Of a stretch of 64,000 nt of DNA, positions 9,964-18,895 are shown one piece after another. The notes beneath the pieces are model-generated. The model made no database searches, had not been told where the DNA came from, and saw only the letters and a program-made list of their open reading frames with translations. The stretch's first letter is position 1, and the number at the start of each line of letters is the position of its first letter. The position numbers and the translations under genes were made by a program. Source of the DNA: Methylosinus sp. H3A (GTDB lineage: Bacteria > Pseudomonadota > Alphaproteobacteria > Rhizobiales > Beijerinckiaceae); NCBI RefSeq assembly GCF_015709455.1, contig NZ_JADNQW010000005.1, forward strand, positions 1,612,001 through 1,676,000, written 5' to 3'.

Positions 9964-10034
9964 GACGCCGTCCTTGCGAGCGAAGCGAAGCGATCGGGGG
10001 CCGCGCGTCGGCCTCTGGAGCGCTTCGCTCGTCC
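9964..10034. repeat. Dispersed hairpin repeat copy 1, after rpsP
   Basis: Arms CGAGCGAAGCG (9977-9987) and CGCTTCGCTCG (10021-10031) form an 11-base stem around a loop that includes GATCGGGGGCC. It is one of four related 'GCGAAGCGATC' elements in this window, each immediately 3' of a gene. It may act in RNA stability or processing between rpsP and rimM. Confidence 0.7.
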
Positions 10035-10040
10035 GGCGAT

Positions 10041-10098
10041 GCGAGCCTGAAGGCTCGCGGTCCTCTGCGTGTCTTGGACCGCGAGCCTTCAGGCTCGC
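10041..10098. repeat. 23-base perfect inverted repeat before rimM
   Basis: The left arm 10041-10063 (GCGAGCCTGAAGGCTCGCGG plus TCC) and the right arm 10076-10098 are perfect complements with a 12-base loop. Each arm is itself nearly palindromic (GCGAGCC-TGAA-GGCTCGC). It ends 12 bases before the rimM ATG, so a folded transcript could limit ribosome access to rimM or act as an operon attenuator. There is no T run, so it is not an ordinary intrinsic terminator. Confidence 0.8.
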
Positions 10099-10110
10099 TT
10101 TCTGCGCCGC

Positions 10111-10644
10111 ATGAAAAACGCCGTTCTCCTCGGCCGGCTCGGCGCCGCACATGGCGTGCGCGGCGAAATCCGCCTGCAGAGCTTCACCGCCGATCCTTCG
10201 GCGATCTCCACATACGGTCCCTTGTTCGATGCGAGCGGCGCGCGCCGTTTCGTCATCGCTTCGCTGCGGCCTCTGGGCAAGGACATGTTCGTCGCCAGGC
10301 TCGAGGGCGTGCGCGACCGCGAGGCGGCGGCGGCGCTGACGGGCGTCGAGCTCTATCTTCCGCGCGCGGCGCTGCCGCAGCCGGAGGAAGACGAATTCTA
10401 TCTCGCCGATCTCGAAGGCCTGCGCGCCGAGACGCGCGCCGGCGAGACGCTCGGCGTTGTGATCGCCGTCCGCAATTTCGGCGCGGGCGATTTGTTGGAG
10501 GTGCGGCCGCCGGCTGGCGGCGAGACGTTTCTCCTGCCTTTCACCAAGGCGGTGGTTCCCATCGTCGATGTGGCGGGAGGGCGCGTCGTGGCGGAGCCGC
10601 CGCTCGAAATCGAGGGAGATTCCCCCTCAGGGGAAGATGTCTAG
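10111..10644 (+). CDS. rimM: Ribosome maturation factor RimM
   Basis: A 177-residue 30S maturation factor that binds uS19 and helps process 16S rRNA. The start at ATG 10111 gives the family N-terminus MKNAVLLGRLGAAHGVRGEI. The first half is the RimM beta-barrel; the second half (from about residue 90, EDEFYLADLEGL) is the PRC-barrel-like part ending in FTKAVVPIVDVAGGRVVAEPP. The last 18 bases overlap the convergent DUF1905 gene. It belongs to the rpsP-rimM-trmD cluster. Confidence 0.95.
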   Translation: MKNAVLLGRLGAAHGVRGEIRLQSFTADPSAISTYGPLFDASGARRFVIASLRPLGKDMFVARLEGVRDREAAAALTGVELYLPRAALPQPEEDEFYLADLEGLRAETRAGETLGVVIAVRNFGAGDLLEVRPPAGGETFLLPFTKAVVPIVDVAGGRVVAEPPLEIEGDSPSGEDV

Positions 10645-10953
10645 CTCTCGTTTCGAAAGCGCGACGCGACAATCGACGACGACGTCGTCGCCGACGCCGA
10701 TACGCTCCTTCGCGCGCACATCCGCCTTGATCGCCAGGAGATAGGGGCCCTCTTTCGACGGGAACAATGTCGTCGCCCAGACGCTCGAGCCGAGCGTCGC
10801 GGTGATCGGCACATAGCCATAGCCGGTGCGGTCGATCCGCTTCTCCTCTTTCAACGCGCGCGAATCTTCCTCGTTCAGCGAGACGAAGCACCAGCCGCCC
10901 TTGCCGGGATATTTCCAGAGCTTTCCGCGGACGACGATCTGCAAGCAAGTCAT
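10627..10953 (-). CDS. DUF1905 domain protein
   Basis: A 108-residue single-domain protein with the DUF1905 pattern: WKYPGKGGWCFVSL, GYGYVPITATLGSSVWATTLFP, then YLLAIKADVRAKERIGVGDDV. The function of the family is unknown; members form a small beta-barrel. It is inserted on the opposite strand between rimM and trmD, interrupting a normally co-directional cluster, and overlaps the rimM 3' end by 18 bases. The ATG at 10953 has only a weak ribosome binding site. Confidence 0.85.
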   Translation of the reverse strand: MTCLQIVVRGKLWKYPGKGGWCFVSLNEEDSRALKEEKRIDRTGYGYVPITATLGSSVWATTLFPSKEGPYLLAIKADVRAKERIGVGDDVVVDCRVALSKRELDIFP

Positions 10954-11099
10954 TTTGAAAATCCCGTCGACGGGTGAATAGCGCCAATGCGACTTTAGCG
11001 GTCAGAATCTTTGTCGTGAACGAAAGCCTAACCGGCAATGATCGCGGGCGAAAGCGCTCCGCCTTTCCCGCCCCGCGCCCTCATGCCATAACCCGCCGC

Positions 11100-11795
11100 A
11101 TGTGGCGCGCGACGATCCTCACTCTCTTCCCGGAAATGTTCCCCGGCCCGCTGGGCCTGTCGCTCGCTGGCGACGGGCTTGCGCGCGGCCTCTGGTCGCT
11201 GGAGGCGCGCAATATTCGCGAGCACGGCCTCGGCCGTCATCGCGCCGTCGACGACACGCCGGCCGGCGGCGGTCCCGGCATGGTGATGCGCGCGGATGTG
11301 CTCGCCGCGGCGATCGACGCAGCCGCGCCGGAAGGCGACACGCGACCGCGTCTGTTGATGAGCCCGCGCGGCGCGCCGCTGACGCAGAGCCGCGTGCGCG
11401 CGCTGGTCGAAGGCGAGGGCGCGATTATCCTTTGCGGGCGTTTCGAAGGCGTGGACGAGCGCATCATCGCGGCGCGTGCGCTGGAGGAAGTCTCGATCGG
11501 CGATTATGTGCTCTCGGGCGGAGAGATCGCTGCGATGGCGTTCGTCGACGCCTGTGTGCGGCTATTGCCGGGCATAATGGGAGAGGCCTCCTCCGGCGAG
11601 GAGGAGAGCTTCGAGTCCGGCCTGCTCGAATATCCGCAATATACGCGGCCGCGCGATTTCGAGGGCCGCGCCATTCCCGACATTCTGCTCTGCGGGGATC
11701 ACGCCAAGATCGCACGCTGGCGCCATGAGCGCGCGCTCGAGCTGACGCGCGCGCGACGGCCGGATTTGCTGGCGCGGGATGGGAAGAAGCGTTGA
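11100..11795 (+). CDS. trmD: tRNA (guanine37-N1)-methyltransferase TrmD
   Basis: A 231-residue SPOUT-class enzyme that methylates G37 of tRNAs with S-adenosylmethionine, preventing frameshifting. The ATG at 11100 gives [19 protein letters not shown], the expected N-terminus. Knot and cofactor-binding features are visible: [13 protein letters not shown], then [13 protein letters not shown], then [14 protein letters not shown]. The C-terminal domain includes [20 protein letters not shown]. rplS, usual downstream partner of trmD, is not present; a hairpin repeat and cobS follow. Confidence 0.96.
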   Translation: MWRATILTLFPEMFPGPLGLSLAGDGLARGLWSLEARNIREHGLGRHRAVDDTPAGGGPGMVMRADVLAAAIDAAAPEGDTRPRLLMSPRGAPLTQSRVRALVEGEGAIILCGRFEGVDERIIAARALEEVSIGDYVLSGGEIAAMAFVDACVRLLPGIMGEASSGEEESFESGLLEYPQYTRPRDFEGRAIPDILLCGDHAKIARWRHERALELTRARRPDLLARDGKKR

Positions 11796-11820
11796 CCGCG
11801 ATCAGGCGCGATGCTTTTTT

Positions 11821-11900
11821 CGTCATTGCGAGGAAGCGAAGCGATCCAGGTCCGTGGGGCGGACCTGGATCGCTTCGTCGCTACGCTCCTCGCAATGACG
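11821..11900. repeat. Dispersed hairpin repeat copy 2, between trmD and cobS
   Basis: Outer arms CGTCATTGCGAG (11821-11832) and CTCGCAATGACG (11889-11900). A perfect 17-base inner stem, GAAGCGATCCAGGTCCG (11838-11854) with its complement (11860-11876), closes on a TGGGG loop. It sits between the convergent ends of trmD and cobS and could serve as a bidirectional 3'-end structure. Confidence 0.8.
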
Positions 11901-11912
11901 GAAAAGCGCCGC

Positions 11913-12911
11913 TCAGGACATCACCACATTCACCGCGCTCTCGGGCAATTCCTTGCCGAAGCAGCGCTGGTAGAACTCGGCGACGAGCGGACGCTCGAGC
12001 TCGTCGCATTTGTTCAGGAAGGTGAGCCGGAAGGCGAAGCCGACATCGCCGAAAATCTCTGCATTCTCGGCCCAGGTGATGACCGTGCGCGGGCTCATCA
12101 CCGTCGAGAGGTCGCCGGACATGAAGGCGTTGCGCGAGAGATCGGCGACGCGCACCATTTTGTTGATGGAGTCGCGGCCTTCCTTGGTCGTATTGAAGCT
12201 CTTCACCTTGGCGAGCACGATATTGGTCTCGGCGTCATGCGGCAGATAATTCAGCGTCGCGACGATCGACCAGCGGTCCATCTGGCCCTGATTGATCTGC
12301 TGCGTGCCGTGATAGAGCCCGGACGTGTCGCCGAGGCCGACCGTATTGGCGGTGGCGAAGAGGCGGAAGGCCGGATGCGGGCGGATGACGCGATTCTGGT
12401 CCAGCAGCGTCAGCCGGCCGGAGACCTCCAGCACGCGCTGAATGACGAACATCACATCCGGGCGGCCGGCGTCATATTCGTCGAAGCACAGCGCGATATT
12501 GTGCTGAAGCGCCCAGGGCAGAATGCCGTCGCGGAATTCGGTCACCTGCTTGCCGTCCTTCAGCACGATCGCGTCCTTGCCGACGAGATCGATGCGCGAG
12601 ACATGGCTGTCGAGATTGACGCGCACGCAGGGCCAGTTGAGGCGGGCGGCGACCTGCTCGATATGGGTCGATTTGCCGGTGCCGTGATAGCCCGTCACCA
12701 TTACGCGGCGGTTGCGGGCGAAGCCGGCGAGAATGGCGAGCGTCGTCTCGCGATCGAAGAGATAATCGGGATCCCTGTCCGGGACGTGCTCGTCCGGCTG
12801 GGAATAGGCGGGAACCTCGAGATCGGAATCGATGCCGAACAGCTGGCGCACGGAGACTTTGAGGTCCGGCAGAGGCGCGGCCCCCGCGGCTTTGTCGCTT
12901 GCGAGTAACAT
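11913..12911 (-). CDS. cobS: Cobaltochelatase AAA+ subunit CobS
   Basis: A 332-residue AAA+ ATPase of the aerobic cobaltochelatase CobNST, which inserts cobalt into hydrogenobyrinate a,c-diamide in B12 synthesis. The start at ATG 12911 is fixed by CGGAGGATCA directly upstream. Walker [10 protein letters not shown] is at residues 74-82 after the CobS-type N-terminus (LFGIDSD...[12 protein letters not shown]). Walker B and sensor segments follow ([32 protein letters not shown]). It ends [14 protein letters not shown]. Its usual partner cobT should follow but does not; trmD on the other strand follows instead. Confidence 0.94.
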   Translation of the reverse strand: MLLASDKAAGAAPLPDLKVSVRQLFGIDSDLEVPAYSQPDEHVPDRDPDYLFDRETTLAILAGFARNRRVMVTGYHGTGKSTHIEQVAARLNWPCVRVNLDSHVSRIDLVGKDAIVLKDGKQVTEFRDGILPWALQHNIALCFDEYDAGRPDVMFVIQRVLEVSGRLTLLDQNRVIRPHPAFRLFATANTVGLGDTSGLYHGTQQINQGQMDRWSIVATLNYLPHDAETNIVLAKVKSFNTTKEGRDSINKMVRVADLSRNAFMSGDLSTVMSPRTVITWAENAEIFGDVGFAFRLTFLNKCDELERPLVAEFYQRCFGKELPESAVNVVMS

Positions 12912-12969
12912 TGATCCTCCGTTTCGCCGGCGCGCGCTCGCGACGCTCGCAGCCGGCCAGGACTCTTCG

Positions 12970-13575
12970 TCAAACGAGCTTGGCCGCCCGCAGTGTCTTA
13001 TACGCGTGGATGATCTCCCGCAGTCTTTCCTCGCAGGAGCGATCTCCGCCATTGGCGTCCGGATGGTGACGTTTGACGAGCTCCTTATAGCGCGTCTTGA
13101 TCGCTTCCGCACCGGCGCTCTCGTCGAGGCCGAGCGCGTTCAGCGCCTTGATCGTCACCGTCGAATAGCGCGGGGCGGCCTCCGCCTGCGGCCGTCCGCG
13201 GTGCGCCTTCTGGCGGTAGAGGCCGAGCGGATCGGCCAAATTCTCGGCCCGCAGCGGATCCTCGCGAAACGCGGCCTGCCCGCGCTTCACGCCCATCGAC
13301 CAGGTGGGGCGATGGCCGGTGGTGGCGTCCTTCAGATAGCGGGCGACGTCTTCGTCGCTCATGCCATTGAAGTAGTTGTAAGAATTATTGTATTCCCGCA
13401 CGTGCTCCAGGCAGAAGCAGAAATATTGCCCCTCGCGCAGCCGGCCCATGGGCGCGCGATGGGCCCCCTCCGCCTCGCAGCCGGGGGCGTCGCAGCGAAA
13501 ACGGGTCTCGCGGCGCTCCTGCCTCTGTTCGGGCTTCACGCGGATACGATCGAAGAGGGGCGAATTCAAATCCAT
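12970..13575 (-). CDS. J-domain (DnaJ-like) protein
   Basis: A 201-residue protein. Residues about 25-90 contain a cysteine-containing segment ([13 protein letters not shown], then [13 protein letters not shown]) that may bind metal. The C-terminal 65 residues are a J domain with [21 protein letters not shown] and the HPD motif in [11 protein letters not shown], which stimulates DnaK-type ATPases. The same bolA / J-domain / cobS order is familiar from Rhizobiales. It is transcribed divergently from bolA and lies 58 bases upstream of cobS on the same strand, so the two may be co-transcribed. Confidence 0.9.
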   Translation of the reverse strand: MDLNSPLFDRIRVKPEQRQERRETRFRCDAPGCEAEGAHRAPMGRLREGQYFCFCLEHVREYNNSYNYFNGMSDEDVARYLKDATTGHRPTWSMGVKRGQAAFREDPLRAENLADPLGLYRQKAHRGRPQAEAAPRYSTVTIKALNALGLDESAGAEAIKTRYKELVKRHHPDANGGDRSCEERLREIIHAYKTLRAAKLV

Positions 13576-13680
13576 GGCGCTGCATTATGGTAGACTGGCC
13601 GCAGGCTGCAAGCGGAACCCGACGCCAATTTCATTCGGCGGGAATTTTGCTTGGGTCGCGGGGACGAGGAGGATTCCATT

Positions 13681-13968
13681 ATGGCCGCACAAGGCAATAT
13701 CGGCGCCGTCCAGGCCCGCATCCGTTCGAAACTGACCGAGGGGCTCGCTCCGCTCACCTTGAAGGTGATCGACGAGTCGGACAAGCACGCCGGCCATGGC
13801 GGCCATCATCAAGATGGCGAAAGCCATTTTCGTATCGAAGTCGTGAGCGAGGCTTTCGCCGGCAAGAGATTGGTGGAGCGGCATAGGATCGTCAATACGC
13901 TGCTCGCCGAGGAGCTGGCCGGCCGCGTTCACGCCCTGGCGATCACCGCCCGCGCTCCGCAGGAGTGA
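13681..13968 (+). CDS. BolA-family protein
   Basis: A 95-residue protein starting at ATG 13681, preceded by GAGGAGG. It has the BolA fold signature: SHFRIEVVSEAFAGKRLVERHRIV and then ELAGRVHALAITARAPQE. An insert rich in His and Gly (KHAGHGGHHQDGE, about residues 37-49) occupies the loop where BolA proteins coordinate Fe-S clusters with monothiol glutaredoxins. A role in iron sensing or Fe-S trafficking is inferred from the family. It is divergent from the J-domain gene. Confidence 0.92.
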   Translation: MAAQGNIGAVQARIRSKLTEGLAPLTLKVIDESDKHAGHGGHHQDGESHFRIEVVSEAFAGKRLVERHRIVNTLLAEELAGRVHALAITARAPQE

Positions 13969-14289
13969 AGCGCCGAGCTGCGCTTCCATTGGCGCAGGAT
14001 CGGCTCGGGACAGGCGGAATCATGTCGAAAGTCATCGAGAGGATGCGTGATTCTGCCTCTCTCCTCGATCGAGGCCGAGTCGGCTTTCGGCCCAGCTCAC
14101 CGACGGCTCAGACCTGGAAGCGCTGGCATGCGGTAGCGTAGCGGGGGAGGTGGAAGCGCTTATGCGGCGCGCGCTACGCCGGCGATTGCCAAGCGCGACT
14201 TGCTTGCCTTATCAAAGCCCCGGCCCAAATTCGGGCCGAACGCGACTTACGCCGACTTGTATCGGCGAGTGGGCGCATGAGGAGAGCAT
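13969..14289. other. thrS upstream region, no gene seen
   Basis: About 320 bases between bolA and thrS. No open frame is supported. Short GC-rich inverted segments occur, such as GCGTAGCG at 14137 against CGCTACGC at 14169, but I do not recognise an RNA regulator. The last bases carry the thrS ribosome binding site GAGGAG. Confidence 0.35.
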
Positions 14290-16224
14290 ATGATCGCCGT
14301 AACCTTCCCCGACGGGGCGTCCCGTCAATTCGAGCCCGGCGTCTCCGGCCTCGATATCGCCAAGAGCATTTCCCCTTCCCTCGCCAAGCGAACCGTCGCC
14401 ATGGCTCTCGATGGAGAGCTGCGCGACCTCGTCGACACGATCGACCGCGACGCGAAAATCGAGTTCGTCGGCCGCGAAGACCCGCGCGCGCTGGAGCTGA
14501 TCCGCCATGATTGCGCGCATCTTCTGGCGGAAGCGGTGCAGGAGCTGTTTCCCGGCACGCAGGTCACCATCGGCCCGGTGATCGAGAACGGCTTCTATTA
14601 CGATTTCTATCGGTCCGAGCCTTTCACGCCCGACGATCTGCCGGCGATCGAGAAGAAGATGCGCGAGATCGTCGCGCGCGACGCCGCCATCACCAAGGAA
14701 GTCTGGAGCCGCGATCAGGCCAAGACCTATTTCACGGCGAAGGGCGAGGCCTTCAAGCGCGAGCTGATCGAGAGCATTCCCGGCGGCGAGGATCTGAAAA
14801 TCTATCGCCAGGGCCATTGGCTCGACCTGTGCCGTGGCCCGCATTTGCCGTCGATCGGCAAGGTCGGAACCGCCTTCAAGCTGATGAAGGTGGCGGGCGC
14901 CTATTGGCGCGGCGATCACAACAACCCGATGCTCTCGCGCATCTACGGCACCGCCTTCGCGAAACAGGAAGACCTCGACGCCTATCTGCATCGGCTCGAG
15001 GAGGCCGAGCGGCGCGACCATCGCCGTCTCGGCCGCGAGATGGACCTGTTTCATTTCCAGGAGGAAGGGCCGGGCACGATCTTCTGGCACGAGAAGGGCT
15101 GGGCGCTGTTCCAGAGCCTCGTCTCTTATATGCGCCGGCGCCAGAAGGCCGCGGGCTATCGCGAGGTGAACACGCCGCAGGTGCTCGACCGTGCTTTGTG
15201 GGAAACGTCGGGCCATTGGCAGACCTATCACGAGAACATGTTCCTCACCAAGACCGAGGACGAGCGCGTTTTCGCGCTGAAGCCGATGAACTGCCCCGGA
15301 CATGTGCAGATTTTCAAGAACGGGCTGAAGTCCTATCGCGACCTGCCGGTGAAGATCGCCGAATTCGGCATTGTGCATCGCTATGAGCCGTCGGGCGCGC
15401 TGCATGGCATGATGCGCGTGCGCGCCTTCACGCAGGACGATGCGCATATCTTCTGCAACGAGGATCAGATCATGGAGGAGGCGTTGAAGATCAACGACCT
15501 CATCCTGACGATCTACCGCGACTTCGGCTTCGACGATGTGGTGGTGAAGCTCTCCACGCGGCCGGAGAAGCGCGTCGGCTCCGATGAAGCCTGGGACAAG
15601 GCCGAGGCGGCGCTCCACAAGGTGCTCGAGGAGCTTTCCGCGCGCGGCCTCAAGACCGGCGTCAATCCGGGCGAGGGCGCCTTCTATGGGCCGAAGCTCG
15701 AATATACTTTGCGCGACGCCATCGGCCGCGAATGGCAATGCGGAACGACGCAGGTCGATTTCAACATGCCGGGGCGTTTCGGCGCCTTCTACATCGGCGC
15801 GGACAGCGAGAAGAAGACGCCGGTGATGATCCACCGCGCCATGTTCGGCTCGCTCGAGCGTTTCACCGGCATATTGATCGAGCATTACGCCGGTCATCTG
15901 CCGCTATGGCTCTCGCCGCTGCAGATCACCGTCTGCACCATCACGCAGGACGCCGACGACTATGCCTATGAGGTGGCGGCGGAGGCGCGCAAGCTCGGCC
16001 TCGCGGTCGATCTCGATCTGCGCAATGAGAAGATCACCTATAAGGTCCGCGAGCATTCGCTGGCCAAAGTTCCCGTTCTTCTCGTCGTCGGCAAGAAGGA
16101 GGCGGCCGAGCGCACGGTCTCGATCCGCCGTCTGGGCTCGCAGGCGCAGAGCTCCGCGAGCCTTGCCGACGCGCTGGCCGCGCTCGCCGCCGAGGCGACG
16201 CCGCCGGATGTGAAGGAGGCGTGA
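14290..16224 (+). CDS. thrS: Threonyl-tRNA synthetase
   Basis: A 644-residue class II aminoacyl-tRNA synthetase charging tRNA-Thr. Domains in order: TGS domain (residues 1-60); editing domain with the HxxxH zinc/editing motif HDCAH (73-77); catalytic core with motif 2 ([20 protein letters not shown]) and the zinc-ligand region MNCPGHV; and C-terminal anticodon-binding domain ([15 protein letters not shown]). The length is standard. ATG 14290 follows GAGGAGAGCAT. A hairpin repeat lies immediately after the stop. Confidence 0.97.
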   Translation: MIAVTFPDGASRQFEPGVSGLDIAKSISPSLAKRTVAMALDGELRDLVDTIDRDAKIEFVGREDPRALELIRHDCAHLLAEAVQELFPGTQVTIGPVIENGFYYDFYRSEPFTPDDLPAIEKKMREIVARDAAITKEVWSRDQAKTYFTAKGEAFKRELIESIPGGEDLKIYRQGHWLDLCRGPHLPSIGKVGTAFKLMKVAGAYWRGDHNNPMLSRIYGTAFAKQEDLDAYLHRLEEAERRDHRRLGREMDLFHFQEEGPGTIFWHEKGWALFQSLVSYMRRRQKAAGYREVNTPQVLDRALWETSGHWQTYHENMFLTKTEDERVFALKPMNCPGHVQIFKNGLKSYRDLPVKIAEFGIVHRYEPSGALHGMMRVRAFTQDDAHIFCNEDQIMEEALKINDLILTIYRDFGFDDVVVKLSTRPEKRVGSDEAWDKAEAALHKVLEELSARGLKTGVNPGEGAFYGPKLEYTLRDAIGREWQCGTTQVDFNMPGRFGAFYIGADSEKKTPVMIHRAMFGSLERFTGILIEHYAGHLPLWLSPLQITVCTITQDADDYAYEVAAEARKLGLAVDLDLRNEKITYKVREHSLAKVPVLLVVGKKEAAERTVSIRRLGSQAQSSASLADALAALAAEATPPDVKEA

Positions 16225-16228
16225 GGCC

Positions 16229-16296
16229 ACGCCGCCGCGAAGCGATCGGGAGCCGCTGGTCGGCCTCGGATCGCTTCGCCTTCCGCTCGCGATGAC
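16229..16296. repeat. Dispersed hairpin repeat copy 3, after thrS
   Basis: Inner arms GCGAAGCGATC (16237-16247) and GATCGCTTCGC (16269-16279) match the other copies. The right edge carries the shared GCTCGCGATGAC. The left outer arm is degraded compared with copies 2 and 4. Confidence 0.7.
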
Positions 16297-16322
16297 GAGT
16301 TCTTCACTCTCTCGGCGCGCTG

Positions 16323-16339
16323 TTAGCTAAGCTAGCTAG
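16323..16339. promoter_or_regulatory. Candidate antitoxin operator
   Basis: Two overlapping TAGCTA-type palindromes (TTAGCTAAGCTAGCTAG) lie 34 bases upstream of the antitoxin ATG. Phd/YefM antitoxins repress their own promoters by binding such short palindromes. The assignment is inferred from position and symmetry. Confidence 0.5.
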
Positions 16340-16372
16340 ACAACGCGTCGCTCGGGCGTTAAATTGCGCGCC

Positions 16373-16642
16373 ATGTCCATCACCAACATCCATGCGGCCA
16401 AGACCAACCTTTCGAAGCTGATCGACGCGGCTTTGCGAGGCGAGGAGGTCGTCATCGCCAAATCCGGCAAGCCGCTCGTCAAAATCGTCGCGGTCGAGCC
16501 TGCGCCGGCCGAATTCGACCGCAAGGCGCTCATCGGCGCGTGGGCAGGGCGGGCGGCCTGGCCCGGTTGGGACGAGTGGAAGCAGATGGACGCAGATATA
16601 GAAGCGTCTTTCGGCGCGCCGGCCGAAAAGGACGCTCTTTGA
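16373..16642 (+). CDS. Phd/YefM-type antitoxin (VapB position)
   Basis: An 89-residue antitoxin. The N-terminal Phd/YefM fold is visible in MSITNIHAAKTNLSKLIDAA followed by GEEVVIAKSGKPLVKIVAVEP, a DNA-binding and dimerising domain. The C-terminal tail (WDEWKQMDADIEASFGAP) would wrap the toxin. The stop TGA (16640-16642) overlaps the TTG start of the toxin gene, implying translational coupling. ATG 16373 is preferred; TTG at 16364 is a weaker alternative. Confidence 0.92.
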   Translation: MSITNIHAAKTNLSKLIDAALRGEEVVIAKSGKPLVKIVAVEPAPAEFDRKALIGAWAGRAAWPGWDEWKQMDADIEASFGAPAEKDAL

Positions 16643-17007
16643 TCCTCGACACCCATGTCGTCCTCTGGTGGATGCTCGGCGAGCCGCGACTTCCGCCCGA
16701 GGCTGTCGAAACGATCGCCAAACAGCCCGCACTCTTCGTCAGCGTCGCCTCCGTCTGGGAATTCGAGATCAAATCGGCCTCCGGCCGACTGCCTGGAAAC
16801 ATCGACTTCTTGGAGGCGGTGGCCGCTCTCCGCTGCGAGCTTCTCTCGATCGACGCGGAGGACGCCGTCGTGGCGGCGCGCCTTCCACCACATCACGGCG
16901 ATCCTTTCGACCGCATGATCATCGCCCAGGCGCGTCACCGGGACTTGACCATTGCGACGCACGACCGCGCTTTCGATCGATATGCGACGCCGATTCTGTG
17001 CGTTTGA
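16639..17007 (+). CDS. PIN-domain ribonuclease toxin, VapC family
   Basis: A 122-residue PIN-domain toxin predicted to cleave RNA in the cytoplasm. It starts at TTG 16639, overlapping the antitoxin stop, and reads LILDTHVVLWWMLGEP. Acidic active-site residues are in place: Asp in LDTH, Glu in VWEFEIK, Asp in GDPFDRMIIAQA and Asp in ATHDRAFDRY. The pair forms a type II toxin-antitoxin operon on the host chromosome, flanked on both sides by dispersed hairpin repeats, which suggests a mobile or recombination-prone island. Confidence 0.92.
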   Translation: MILDTHVVLWWMLGEPRLPPEAVETIAKQPALFVSVASVWEFEIKSASGRLPGNIDFLEAVAALRCELLSIDAEDAVVAARLPPHHGDPFDRMIIAQARHRDLTIATHDRAFDRYATPILCV

Positions 17008-17018
17008 TCAGGCGGCCG

Positions 17019-17091
17019 TCATCGCGAGCGGAGCGAAGCGATTCAGAGTCGTGAGGCGGCTCCAGGATCGCTTCACCCGGCTCGCGATGAC
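17019..17091. repeat. Dispersed hairpin repeat copy 4, after the toxin gene
   Basis: Outer arms GTCATCGCGAG (17019-17029) and CTCGCGATGAC (17081-17091) are perfect complements. Inner GCGAAGCGATT and GGATCGCTTC segments form the second stem. It lies between the convergent ends of the toxin and ABC transporter genes. Confidence 0.75.
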
Positions 17092-17113
17092 GCGCCTTTT
17101 CGTCGGCGCCGTA

Positions 17114-18895
17114 TCACCCCGCCTGTTCGATCGTCTCCTCCAGCGTGTCGCCCTCGCCGACCTGCGTCTCGAACAGCCGGCGATAGACGCCGCCCTTCAG
17201 GCGCAGCAGCTCGTCATGCGCGCCGTCCTCGACGATGCGGCCGTGGTCGAACACCAATATGCGGTCGAGCCTCCTCACCGTCGACAGGCGATGCGCGACG
17301 ACGATCGTCGTGCGTCCCGCCGACAATTGCTCGATCGCCGCCCGAATATGAAATTCGGACACAGAGTCGAGCGACGAGGTCGCTTCGTCCAGCACCAATA
17401 TGGGCGTCGCCGCGAGAATCGCGCGGGCGATCGCCACGCGCTGGCGCTCGCCGCCCGAGAGCTTCACGCCGCGCTCGCCGACCAAGGTTTCATAGGCGTC
17501 GGTCAGACGCTCGATGAATATGTCGGCATGGGCGAGGCGCGCCGCTTCCGCGATCTCGTACCGCGCCGCCCCCGGCCGGCCATAGGCGATGTTCTCGCCG
17601 AGCGGCCGGTGGAACAGGATCGGCTCCTGCGCGACGATGCCGATCGCCTGTCGCAGCGAGGCCTGCGTCGCCGTGGCGATGTCGCGCCCGTCGATGAGAA
17701 TGCGGCCGGCGTCGAGATCGAACTGGCGCTGCAGCAGCTTGACGAAGGTCGTCTTGCCGGCGCCCGAGGCGCCGACGAGACCGACGCGCTCGCCCGGCCG
17801 GATCGTCAGAGAGAAATTCTCGTAGAGCGGCTTGCGCGTGTTCGGATAGCCGAAGCTCACATTCTCGAAGACGATCTCGCCGCGCGTCACGACGAGCGCC
17901 GTCGCGCCCGGCGCGTCGACGACGTCCGGCTGCTGCGCGGCGAATTCGACGACATCCTCCATCTCGTTGACGGCGCGCTGCAGATTGCGCACGTGCTCGC
18001 CAATGTCGCGCAAATAGCCGTTGATGAGGCCCTGTATGCCGATGAGGCTCACCACGTCGCCCGTCGTCATGCCGCCCTGTGACCACAGCATCAGCCCACA
18101 GCCGAGCAGCACGGTTTGCATGGCGATCATCACGATCGCCTGCAATAGTCCGACCGTCGCGCCGCGATACCAGGAGACGAGCGTGCGTTTCGTCCATTCG
18201 GCGACGAGCGCGGTAAAGCTCGCATCCTCGCGCGCTTCGGCCGCGAAGCCTTTGACGATCTGATTGCCGGTGATCGAATCGGCGAGCCGCGCGCTCACCG
18301 TGGAGTCGAGCGCCTGCGAGATCTGCGCGGCGGGGCTGATCCAGCCGAGCGACAAGCCGATTCCCATCGCCAGAAACAGCGCTATGCCGATGGCGACGAC
18401 GAGGCCGAGCATCGGCCAGCGCCAGGACAGAAGGCCGGTGATCGCGACGATGACCGTCGCCGCCGGCAGCATGCCGAAGATGAGCGTGTCGGTCAGCGAG
18501 TCGAAGGCCCAGACGCCGCGCGTGATCTTGCGCACCGTCGCGCCGGCGAAGGCGTTGGCGTGCCAATCGGCGGAGAATCGCTGCACGCGCGCAAAGGCGT
18601 CGCGCACCAGCGCCGCCATGCCATAGGCGGCGACGTGGCACACGGAGAAGGCGACGAAATTGCGCAGGCAATGAAACAGCAGCACCGTGCCGAGAAACAC
18701 AGCGAGAGCGGCGAGCGCGGGAGCGAGCTCGCGGCTCTCGCCGGCGACGACGTCGGCGAGTCGGCCCGAGGCCAGGGGAACGAAGACGTCGACGACATTG
18801 GAGGCGAGGCGGGCGACGAGCATCACCGCCAGCAGACGCGGCGAGAGAAGCCAATAGCGGAGCGCAAAGCGCAGCGTGGTCAAATAGGCGGACAT
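17114..18895 (-). CDS. ABC-type exporter, fused membrane and ATPase domains
   Basis: A 593-residue half-transporter from ATG 18895 (MSAYLTTLRFALRYWLLSPR). Residues about 20-310 are a six-span exporter membrane domain. The C-terminal nucleotide-binding domain has Walker A GASGAGKTT, signature LSGGERQRVAIARAIL, Walker B ILVLDEATSSLD and H-loop VAHRLST. It resembles MsbA-type multidrug/lipid exporters and would work as a homodimer. Substrate cannot be read from sequence. Two strong palindromes 226-310 bases upstream may bind a regulator. Confidence 0.92.
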   Translation of the reverse strand: MSAYLTTLRFALRYWLLSPRLLAVMLVARLASNVVDVFVPLASGRLADVVAGESRELAPALAALAVFLGTVLLFHCLRNFVAFSVCHVAAYGMAALVRDAFARVQRFSADWHANAFAGATVRKITRGVWAFDSLTDTLIFGMLPAATVIVAITGLLSWRWPMLGLVVAIGIALFLAMGIGLSLGWISPAAQISQALDSTVSARLADSITGNQIVKGFAAEAREDASFTALVAEWTKRTLVSWYRGATVGLLQAIVMIAMQTVLLGCGLMLWSQGGMTTGDVVSLIGIQGLINGYLRDIGEHVRNLQRAVNEMEDVVEFAAQQPDVVDAPGATALVVTRGEIVFENVSFGYPNTRKPLYENFSLTIRPGERVGLVGASGAGKTTFVKLLQRQFDLDAGRILIDGRDIATATQASLRQAIGIVAQEPILFHRPLGENIAYGRPGAARYEIAEAARLAHADIFIERLTDAYETLVGERGVKLSGGERQRVAIARAILAATPILVLDEATSSLDSVSEFHIRAAIEQLSAGRTTIVVAHRLSTVRRLDRILVFDHGRIVEDGAHDELLRLKGGVYRRLFETQVGEGDTLEETIEQAG

